Assembly: GCA_046496945.1 (NCBI GenBank)
Contig: JAWOGL010000161.1
Span: 1-6,468 of the forward strand
Length of the DNA stretch: 6,468 bases
From: Desulfonatronovibrio sp046496945
GTDB lineage: Bacteria > Desulfobacterota > Desulfovibrionia > Desulfovibrionales > Desulfonatronovibrionaceae
Reading direction: 5' to 3'
The position numbers were made by a program, and so were the translations under genes. The notes below the pieces were generated by a model. That model was not told the origin of the DNA. It was given only the letters and a program-made list of their open reading frames with translations, and did not search any database. Positions 1 to 5,542 of the stretch are shown in pieces; within the stretch, counting starts at the first letter, position 1; every line of letters begins with the position of its first letter.

Positions 1-2
1 GG

Positions 3-416
3 AAAAAAGTTCTTAATGTCCATCTGGACGGCTTTTTCCTGGTCACCAGGCTGGTTTTAGCCCGGATGCTTCGTAAGCGAAGAGGCCGGATTGTAAATAT
101 TGTTTCCACTTCCGGACAGTCGGGCATGGCCGGACAGGTCAATTATTCCGCGGCCAAGGCCGGACTGATCGGAGCGACCAAGGCCCTGGCCCGGGAAATG
201 GGCAAGCGCAATATTCTGGTAAATGCCGTAGCCCCTGGATTTATTGAGACCGATATGACCAGAGATCTGCCTCTGGAGCATGTTCTGCCCCAGATTCCCC
301 TGAACCGGGTGGGAAAGCCGGAAGAAGTGGCCGGAGTTGTTTCCTTTCTCTGCTCAGGCAAGGCCTCGTATGTCACCGGAGAGGTGATCTCTGTCAACGG
401 CGGAATTTACATGTAG
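3..416 (+). CDS. fabG: FabG-type 3-oxoacyl-ACP reductase (short-chain dehydrogenase), 5' end cut by window edge
   Basis: Predicted cytosolic NADPH-dependent reduction of 3-oxoacyl-ACP to 3-hydroxyacyl-ACP. The frame is open from the first bases; 137 residues are visible against about 245 for the family, so the Rossmann N-terminus with the TGxxxGIG cofactor motif lies outside the window. Visible family marks are the active-site Ser (codon 105-107, in VSTSG), the YxxxK pair Tyr (144-146) and Lys (156-158) in NYSAAKAGL, then NAVAPGFIETDM, and a C-terminal YVTGEVISVNGG ending. The first internal Met is at 66, but the homology clearly begins before it, so 66 is not the start. Odd point: by alignment to E. 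coli FabG, the tetrad Asn (Asn110) is replaced by His (codon 21-23, in NVHLDG). The gene precedes the ketosynthase operon by 105 bp and probably serves the same pathway. It could also be another SDR paralogue, but overall similarity to FabG is strong. Confidence 0.93.
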   Translation, partial: KKVLNVHLDGFFLVTRLVLARMLRKRRGRIVNIVSTSGQSGMAGQVNYSAAKAGLIGATKALAREMGKRNILVNAVAPGFIETDMTRDLPLEHVLPQIPLNRVGKPEEVAGVVSFLCSGKASYVTGEVISVNGGIYM

Positions 417-431
417 CTTATTAAAAATAAA

Positions 432-453
432 GGATAAAATGTAAGCTTTATCC
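432..453. repeat. Small inverted repeat between fabG and the ketosynthase operon
   Basis: Two perfect 7-base arms, GGATAAA and TTTATCC, flank an 8-base loop that includes part of an AAGCTT palindrome. The stem begins 16 bp after the fabG stop. It is AT-rich and not followed by a T-tract, so it is a poor intrinsic terminator. It could be a weak transcript-end or mRNA-stability hairpin, an operator half-site pair, or chance. The repeat itself is plain in the sequence; its function is not known. Confidence 0.35.
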
Positions 454-489
454 AGGTTCTTTTCTGCTTGTCAGGGTGTTGACGGTTTC

Positions 490-516
490 TTTACCAAATT
501 AGAACGAAAATATAAT
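490..516 (+). promoter_or_regulatory. Possible promoter just upstream of the ketosynthase gene
   Basis: A perfect TATAAT hexamer lies at 511-516 in a very AT-rich stretch. A TTTACC at 490-495 could act as a -35 box with a short 15-bp spacer; a better TTGACG at 479-484 is 26 bp away, too far for a standard sigma-70 promoter. If the -10 is real, transcription would start at about the ATG at 522, giving a leaderless or nearly leaderless message, which would fit the lack of a Shine-Dalgarno sequence there. Equally, this may only be an AT-rich spacer within a longer operon. Confidence 0.25.
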
Positions 517-521
517 TATTT

Positions 522-1739
522 ATGTATCAAGTAGCCATAACCGGAGTCGGAATAATTTCAAGCCTGGGTAATGATGCCGGCACGGTGACCAATGCTCTTT
601 ACCAGGGAAAATCCGGCATAGAAGTCGACCCCAAGCGCCTGGAACTGGGCTTTCAAAGCCCGTTGACCGGAGTTATTCGGAACTTTGATCCAGTCCGGTA
701 TCTGGGACGGAAGCAGCGCAAAACCATGCCTGATTTTGCGGTCTGGGCCCATGCAGCAGTCATGGAGGCCCTTGGTATGGCCGGTATGGAACCGGAAGCG
801 CTCCGCAATGAACATACCGGCCTGATTTTTGGATGCGATTCCAGTTGCCTGGCAGGAGTGGATCAGGTGGATCGCCTGCGGGAATACCAAGACAGCCGCT
901 CCATAGGCAGCGGCCATATCTTTCGGTCCATGACTTCCACCATCACCATGAATTTGAATACTTTGTTGGGCACCAGGGGAGCCTGCTGGTCCATCAGTTC
1001 TGCCTGTTCCAGCGGGGGGCACGCCATAGGTCAGGCAGCCGACCTCATTGCCCTGGGACGTCAGGAGAGAATGATCTGCGGAGGCGCCCAGGAGGTCAAC
1101 TGGCAGTCCATGTGCAGTTTTGACGGCTTGGGAGCGTTTTCCGCCAGAATTGACAATCCTGCAAAGGCAAGCCGTCCTTTTGATGCTGGACGTGACGGTC
1201 TGGTACCCAGCGGAGGGTCTGCAGCCCTGATCCTGGAACGTTACGATCTGGCAAGAAAGAGAGGGGCAAAAATTCTGGGCAGGATAAAAGGATACGGCTT
1301 TTCTTCAGACGGAAGACATATTTCCGTACCCAGTCCTGACGGGATTGAACAGGCCATGCGCAGCGCCCTGAAGGGGGCGGGTCTGATTCCTTCAGATATT
1401 GATTATGTATGCGCTCACGCCACTTCTACTCCTGCCGGAGACTCGGTGGAGGCTGAAAGCATTTGCAGGGTTTTTGGCCGGTCCACTCCCCCTGTTTCCT
1501 CGGTCAAGTCCATGACCGGTCATGAACTCTGGATGTCCGGAGCTGCTCAGGTGGTATATTCTGTACTCATGGCTCAAAATGATTTCATAGCTCCAAATAT
1601 CAATTTTGAAGGTCCGGACAAAGCCTCTGCCCTGCTGGATATTGTGACAGAAGCCAGGTCAGCCGGGCTTGTCCATATCCTGTGCAATTCAGCAGGCTTC
1701 GGCGGGACTAATGCCTGCATTGCTCTGGGATTTAAGTAA
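522..1739 (+). CDS. Beta-ketoacyl-ACP synthase, KAS I (FabB) type
   Basis: Predicted decarboxylative condensation of malonyl-ACP with an acyl thioester, the chain-elongation step of a type II FAS/PKS-like pathway, in the cytosol. The protein has 405 residues (E. coli FabB has 406) and aligns over its whole length. The nucleophile is Cys162 in SSACSSGGHAIG, the two His are His299 in AHATSTPAGD and His334 in KSMTGHE, and the Lys is Lys329. FabB-like marks include EVNWQSMCSFDGLGAFS (about 191-207), SRPFDAGRDGLV and NDFIAPNINFE. So it is a catalytically complete ketosynthase, not a chain-length factor. Odd points: the usual GHxLGAAG loop reads GHELWMSG, and the gate motif NSFGFGGTN reads NSAGFGGTN (Ala391). 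The start gives the normal KAS N-terminus (AITGVGIISS), although no Shine-Dalgarno is visible before it. The stop overlaps the next gene's ATG by one base (TAATG), pointing to coupled translation. It probably works with the second ketosynthase and the ACP downstream. Confidence 0.95.
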   Translation: MYQVAITGVGIISSLGNDAGTVTNALYQGKSGIEVDPKRLELGFQSPLTGVIRNFDPVRYLGRKQRKTMPDFAVWAHAAVMEALGMAGMEPEALRNEHTGLIFGCDSSCLAGVDQVDRLREYQDSRSIGSGHIFRSMTSTITMNLNTLLGTRGACWSISSACSSGGHAIGQAADLIALGRQERMICGGAQEVNWQSMCSFDGLGAFSARIDNPAKASRPFDAGRDGLVPSGGSAALILERYDLARKRGAKILGRIKGYGFSSDGRHISVPSPDGIEQAMRSALKGAGLIPSDIDYVCAHATSTPAGDSVEAESICRVFGRSTPPVSSVKSMTGHELWMSGAAQVVYSVLMAQNDFIAPNINFEGPDKASALLDIVTEARSAGLVHILCNSAGFGGTNACIALGFK

Positions 1740-3223
1740 TGAGATATGATTATATAGTTATTGGATCAGGTATTTCCGGTCTGGCTTCCGCAATTATTCT
1801 TAGCAGGCATGGACTGCGGGTGGCAGTGGTGGAGAAGGCAAAACAGATAGCCCCTTTGCTTAAGGGTTTTCAGAGAAAAGGCATCCACTTTGACACCGGG
1901 TTTCACTATACCGGATCTTTGGGTAAGGGAGAAGCCCTGGATAATTATTTCCGTTATCTGGGAATTGCCAGCAGTCTGCAAAAAATTCCCTTTGATCCAC
2001 AATGTTTTGACAGCTTTTATTTCCCGGGCGAGAATTTCACCTTTGAGCTTCCTTACGGCTATGACCGGATTCGTGAACAGCTGCTCCGCTTTTTTCCCAA
2101 AGAAAAAGCCGGCATTGATCAATATTTGAAAATAGTTGAACAGGAATTCAATAACTCTCCTCACCTGAACCACAACTTGTCTTGTATGGACCTTCCTTAC
2201 AGTAAATTCAGCGAAATGAATCTGAAAGCCTTGCTGAAAAGTTTGACCAGCAATCAAAAACTTTACTCGGTACTTTCCCTGCATCATCTTTTGTACGGAA
2301 CTGAGCCGGGATTGTCGTCGGTATCCATACACGCTCAGGTTTCTGGTTCTCTGTATCAATCGGTCCATGGCATAGAAGGAGGGGGACGGACTCTGGCCAA
2401 AGCCCTGATCAGCCGCCTTAAAGAGCTTGGCGCGGATATGTTTCCGGGCCGGAGGATAGCCGGCATTATCGCTTCTTCAGGAAAATTTAAGCAGGTGGTG
2501 TTTGTGGATGGAGAAGTTCTGCAGGCTTCAGGCTGCGTCTCCAGCATTCATCCCCGGGCGCTTTTGTCCATGGTTGAGGACAAGGCCTTTCGCCCTTCCA
2601 CCAGGCGCAGGTTCATGGCTTTTGAAGATACCGCTTCAGCGTATATGTTTTCCGCTGCCATTGACCAATTGCCTTCTGCTTTGCACCAAAAAAATTTATT
2701 TTTATGCCCTGATATGAATACGGATGATTATTGCAGCTCAGATCGTCCGCTGGAGAACCGGCCTTTTTTTCTTGCGCCTTGTCAAACAGAGAACCAGACT
2801 TCAAAGCCAGGTCTGATTATGCTTTGTCCGGCTTCCTTCCAGGAAGTCCTGCCCTGGATGCACTCCCGGTCCAACAGACGACCTGAGGAATACGTGCAGA
2901 CCAAAGAAAAGCTCATGAAAAAGGTTCGCACCCATATCCTGGCCAGCGTGCCGGGAATGTCAGACTCCCTGGAAATCCTGGACTGCGCAACGCCTTTGAC
3001 CTTTCGCGATTATTCCAATGCTCCTTCAGGCGGGCTTTACGGCATCAAACAGAAAGCCGGTCAGATCAATCCTTCTCCCTTGTGCAAGATCCAGGGCCTG
3101 TATCTAACTGGTCAGTCCCTGGCCGGACCTGGTATCCTGGGAGGAACGGTATCGGCTTTTCTGACCTGCGGCTTTATTCTGGGGCGCCAGGCTCTTCACC
3201 AGGAGGTCAGAAAATGCCGCTGA
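1739..3223 (+). CDS. FAD-dependent oxidoreductase of the phytoene desaturase / retinol saturase (CrtI/RetSat) family
   Basis: 494 residues, normal for the family. The N-terminal dinucleotide-binding fold has the GxGxxG motif at residues 9-14 (IGSGISGL) and an acidic residue, Glu32, ending beta-2 for the FAD ribose. Then comes the family strand FDTGFHYTG (51-59). GIEGGGRTLAKAL (211-223) matches the segment where this family picks its substrate-side FAD contacts. The C-terminus has TPLTFRDYSNAPSGGLYGIKQ (spread over 418-438) and the closing FAD motif GLYLTGQSLAGPGILGG (453-469). The DYSNAPSGGLYGIKQ type of ending is closer to RetSat-like saturases than to classical CrtI. Members desaturate, saturate or isomerise polyene chains, usually at membranes. 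No carotenoid genes are nearby; instead it sits between two ketosynthase genes, so I infer that it acts on the chain made here, as a desaturase or an enoyl/polyene saturase. Substrate and direction of reaction cannot be read from sequence. It starts on the preceding stop codon and overlaps the next gene by 10 bp. Confidence 0.9.
   Translation: MRYDYIVIGSGISGLASAIILSRHGLRVAVVEKAKQIAPLLKGFQRKGIHFDTGFHYTGSLGKGEALDNYFRYLGIASSLQKIPFDPQCFDSFYFPGENFTFELPYGYDRIREQLLRFFPKEKAGIDQYLKIVEQEFNNSPHLNHNLSCMDLPYSKFSEMNLKALLKSLTSNQKLYSVLSLHHLLYGTEPGLSSVSIHAQVSGSLYQSVHGIEGGGRTLAKALISRLKELGADMFPGRRIAGIIASSGKFKQVVFVDGEVLQASGCVSSIHPRALLSMVEDKAFRPSTRRRFMAFEDTASAYMFSAAIDQLPSALHQKNLFLCPDMNTDDYCSSDRPLENRPFFLAPCQTENQTSKPGLIMLCPASFQEVLPWMHSRSNRRPEEYVQTKEKLMKKVRTHILASVPGMSDSLEILDCATPLTFRDYSNAPSGGLYGIKQKAGQINPSPLCKIQGLYLTGQSLAGPGILGGTVSAFLTCGFILGRQALHQEVRKCR
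3201..3207 (+). promoter_or_regulatory. Strong ribosome binding site that fixes the start of the second ketosynthase
   Basis: AGGAGGT sits 6 bases before the ATG at 3214, inside the end of the oxidoreductase gene. It is the best Shine-Dalgarno in the window and supports the start at 3214 over the in-frame ATG at 3082. Confidence 0.85.
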
Positions 3224-4443
3224 ACCGGGTGGTGATAACAGGCATGGGCGCTGTCTCTCCTTATGGAAGCGGGGTTGATGTCTACTGCCGGTCCCTGAAG
3301 CAAGGCACAAGCGCGGTGCACAGGTATCCGCCCCTGGAAGAGATCAGGGGACTCAGGTGTCATATTGCAGGCGTAGTTCCTGAACTTGATGAAAAGCAGA
3401 TACCCAGAAAATTTCGCCGTTCCATGTCGCGCATGTCCATTTTTTCCATGCTGGCCAGTGTGGAGGCCCTGGACATGGCAGGGATTTCAAAACAGGTTCG
3501 TCAGGATCCACAGACCGGAGTTATCATTGGAACCACTGTAAGCAGTCCTCAGACTCAGCAGGATTTTTTTGCCGATTATCTGCAGGACTTTTCCATTGAA
3601 CGGATCAAGTCTTCCCTGTTTTTTAAGATCATGGGGCATACCTGCGCTGCCAATGTGGCCATGGCCCTGGGTATTTCCGGTCGGGTCATGGCTCCGGCAG
3701 CGGCATGTGCGACCGGGGTGCAGGCTATTGGCCTGGGTTATGAGGCCATTGCCCTGGGCCGGCAGAACATCATGATCTGTGGAGGAGCAGAAGAACTGCA
3801 TCCGTTGACAGTAGCGATTTTCGATATTATCAACGCGGCTTCAACCGGGTATAATTCTGATCCCGGCTTTTCGCCCCGGCCTTTTGACAGGGCGCGCGAC
3901 GGAACCGTCTGTTCCGAAGGGTGCGGCATACTCGTCCTGGAGTCACTTAAGTCAGCCCTGGAGAGGGGTGCTCCTATCCTGGCTGAGATTATCGGATTTG
4001 CCTCTACCGGAGATACAACCAATATTTCCGCTCCCGACCCGGACTGTATTGCCCGGTGCATGCAAAAGGCGCTGGAAGATGCCAGGGTTCAGCCGGACCA
4101 GGTAGACTACATCAACGCCCATGCCACAGCCACCCTTCTGGGCGACCGGGCGGAATGCAGGGCTATAGCCGGTCTTTTTGGCCGGGATACTCCGGTAAGC
4201 AGTTTAAAAGGCTACTTCGGACATTCTCTGGCCGGAAGCGGAGCACTGGAAATGATCGCCCTGATTAAGATGATGGAAGAGAGCATATGTCTGCCCACTC
4301 TTAACCTGACAGAGCCTGATGAAGGCTGCGACATGGTCCGCCATGTCACTAAAACAGAATCTCGCTCCATAAACATAGCATTGAAGAATAATTTTGCCCT
4401 TGGCGGGGTAAACGCCTCATTGGTGGTAAGGAAATACGCATGA
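3214..4443 (+). CDS. Beta-ketoacyl-ACP synthase, FabF (KAS II) type
   Basis: Second chain-elongating condensing enzyme of the locus, 409 residues. The frame is open upstream to an ATG at 3082, but the start at 3214 is chosen because it follows AGGAGGT by 6 bases and gives the standard N-terminus NRVVITGMGAVSPYG; the extra 44 residues would overlap the oxidoreductase by 142 bp and look like a read-through shadow. Catalytic residues are Cys165 (AAACATGVQAIG), His303 (NAHATATLLGD), Lys332 and His337 (LKGYFGHSLAGSGALE). FabF-type marks are RPFDRARDGTVCSEGCGILVLE (about 222-243). All catalytic residues are present, so it should be active rather than a chain-length factor. Odd points: the gating loop, normally FGFGGTN, reads FALGGVN (394-399), replacing the FabF gate Phe400 with Leu and the conserved Thr with Val; and the segment before the active site (MGHTCAANVAMALG, 140-153) differs from housekeeping FabF. 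It overlaps the oxidoreductase by 10 bp and the ACP by 4 bp (ATGA). Confidence 0.95.
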   Translation: MPLNRVVITGMGAVSPYGSGVDVYCRSLKQGTSAVHRYPPLEEIRGLRCHIAGVVPELDEKQIPRKFRRSMSRMSIFSMLASVEALDMAGISKQVRQDPQTGVIIGTTVSSPQTQQDFFADYLQDFSIERIKSSLFFKIMGHTCAANVAMALGISGRVMAPAAACATGVQAIGLGYEAIALGRQNIMICGGAEELHPLTVAIFDIINAASTGYNSDPGFSPRPFDRARDGTVCSEGCGILVLESLKSALERGAPILAEIIGFASTGDTTNISAPDPDCIARCMQKALEDARVQPDQVDYINAHATATLLGDRAECRAIAGLFGRDTPVSSLKGYFGHSLAGSGALEMIALIKMMEESICLPTLNLTEPDEGCDMVRHVTKTESRSINIALKNNFALGGVNASLVVRKYA

Positions 4444-4694
4444 CTCAGCAAGAAATCATCAGTACTGTAAACAGCGCCCTGGCTGAGGAATTTGAACTAG
4501 AGCCGGAAGACATGAAGGCAGAAGCCCATATCTATAAGGACCTGGGGCTGGATAGCCTGGATGCAGTGGACATGGTCATTATTCTGGAGAAGGCCTTTGG
4601 CTGCAAGCTGCGAGATGAGAAAGCCATTCAGACAATTCAAACTCTTGGCGATTTGTACTCATTTATAGAGAACAAACAAAAGGAATCGGGATGA
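4440..4694 (+). CDS. Acyl carrier protein
   Basis: 84-residue acidic carrier protein that would hold the growing chain on a 4'-phosphopantetheine arm. The attachment Ser is Ser39 in GLDSLDAVDMVIILE, the canonical helix-II recognition motif that also binds ketosynthases. Predicted four-helix ACP fold: helix I about 3-17, helix II 39-53, and the C-terminal helix about 69-80 (LGDLYSFIENKQ). Length and charge match stand-alone type II FAS ACPs. The start overlaps the ketosynthase stop (ATGA) and TAAGGA at 4427-4432, 7 bases upstream, serves as ribosome binding site. Its place between a ketosynthase and an acyltransferase suggests a dedicated carrier rather than the housekeeping AcpP, which normally lies beside fabF and fabG in the primary cluster; this is inference. 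A phosphopantetheinyl transferase is not in the window. Confidence 0.96.
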   Translation: MTQQEIISTVNSALAEEFELEPEDMKAEAHIYKDLGLDSLDAVDMVIILEKAFGCKLRDEKAIQTIQTLGDLYSFIENKQKESG

Positions 4695-5536
4695 TTCATG
4701 ACAAAGAAGATTCCCGACTGACTCCCCCGACCGAGCGTTTCGTACCAGATAGTTTCCGGCGCAGGCTTTATACTCTGGTCATGAACGCGGTTGTTTACCC
4801 TCTTCTTATTTTTCAGACTCTTATCTTTATTCTGTTCGCGCCGGTAGTTCTGCCCCTGGCCAGGCTTTTTTCCCCATTTTCCATGGGTTATCTGGTGCGG
4901 TACTTTATCTGGATATACGGGCGGGTCTGGATGGCTCTCATGTCTTTGTTTGTTCGTTTTGAAAGAATTGGTTTGACACGGGAAAATTTTCCCGCACCCT
5001 CAATTATCGTAGTCAACCATTTGTCCTTTTTTGATATATTTTGCATGGGCGCTCTGCCCGAGTTTAATATCGCCTTTACTGTCCGGGCTTGGCCCTTTCG
5101 CATGTTCTGGTATGCGCCGTTTATGCGTCTGGCCGGGTATGTGAATATGGAATCTTTGGATATGGAAGAAGCACTGGCTCAGTGTCGCCGGCGTCTTGAA
5201 AACGGGGTATCCCTGGTTTTTTTTCCTGAAGGCCATCGCAGCAGAAACGGAAAGCTGACCCGTTTTTATTCCGGGGCGTTCAAGCTGGCAATAGAATCAG
5301 GCACTCCGGTCGTACCCGTATGTATTACCGGTACGGATCAACTTTTGCCCCGGGCAAGTTTTTGTATGGCCCCGGCCACGGTGAGACTGAAAGCCCTGTC
5401 AGTGTTCAAGCCGGAACAGTACGCAGGAGAATCAGCCCATGTGGAACTGCGCAAACAGGTTAAGGCGTCCATGGCCGGGGCGATTGAAAATATGCGGGGG
5501 AAGCCTGTAAGCCAGTCAACCAGTTCACCAAAATAA
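4691..5536 (+). CDS. PlsC-type membrane acyltransferase (1-acylglycerol-3-phosphate acyltransferase family)
   Basis: Predicted to transfer an acyl group from acyl-ACP or acyl-CoA to an acceptor at the inner membrane. 281 residues. A hydrophilic N-terminus (1-30) is followed by two hydrophobic stretches, about 33-58 and 66-88, likely membrane anchors. Motif I is NHLSFFD (109-115, catalytic His110 and Asp115); motif III reads FPEGHRS (178-184), where the family consensus is FPEGTRS; motif IV is TPVVPVCI (205-212). The His-Asp dyad is intact, so it should be active. The His in place of Thr in motif III is unusual but lies beside the key Glu and Arg, which are kept. AAAGGA at 4679-4684 precedes the ATG by 6 bases, and the start overlaps the ACP stop (ATGA). 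Placed right after the ACP, it most likely off-loads the product made on that ACP. The acceptor (lysophosphatidate, another lipid, or an outer-membrane anchor) cannot be told from sequence. Acyltransferases of this family occur in aryl-polyene loci too. Confidence 0.9.
   Translation: MIHDKEDSRLTPPTERFVPDSFRRRLYTLVMNAVVYPLLIFQTLIFILFAPVVLPLARLFSPFSMGYLVRYFIWIYGRVWMALMSLFVRFERIGLTRENFPAPSIIVVNHLSFFDIFCMGALPEFNIAFTVRAWPFRMFWYAPFMRLAGYVNMESLDMEEALAQCRRRLENGVSLVFFPEGHRSRNGKLTRFYSGAFKLAIESGTPVVPVCITGTDQLLPRASFCMAPATVRLKALSVFKPEQYAGESAHVELRKQVKASMAGAIENMRGKPVSQSTSSPK
4979..4994. repeat. 16-bp perfect palindrome inside the acyltransferase gene
   Basis: CGGGAAAATTTTCCCG reads the same on both strands, directly after a TTGACA hexamer (4973-4978). 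It codes for part of residues 97-102 of the acyltransferase. No matching -10 box lies at normal spacing. A palindrome this long at some place in a window of this size is not very unlikely by chance (rough estimate one in ten), so no function is claimed. Confidence 0.3.
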
Positions 5537-5542
5537 CATAAA

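Noticed and set aside
432..460. Intrinsic terminator after fabG
   Set aside because: The stem is short and AT-rich and there is no run of T after it, so it was kept only as an inverted repeat.
558..1022. 154-codon minus-strand open frame opposite the first ketosynthase
   Set aside because: It overlaps the conserved catalytic region of the ketosynthase on the other strand, with no family similarity of its own.
1766..2368. Long open frame on the minus strand (200 codons) opposite the oxidoreductase gene
   Set aside because: It lies wholly opposite a clear family member, has no recognisable domain and is best explained as a shadow of the plus-strand coding frame.
1739..3223. Carotenoid biosynthesis cluster
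   Set aside because: Only the desaturase-family gene would fit; no phytoene synthase, prenyltransferase or cyclase is visible, and all neighbours are acyl-chain genes.
522..4443. Ketosynthase/chain-length-factor pair as in aromatic type II PKS
   Set aside because: A chain-length factor lacks the active-site Cys; both proteins here have the Cys, both His and the Lys, and they are separated by another gene.
4973..5002. Internal promoter starting with TTGACA in the acyltransferase gene
   Set aside because: No -10-like hexamer occurs 16-18 bp downstream; the stretch there is CCCT-rich coding sequence.
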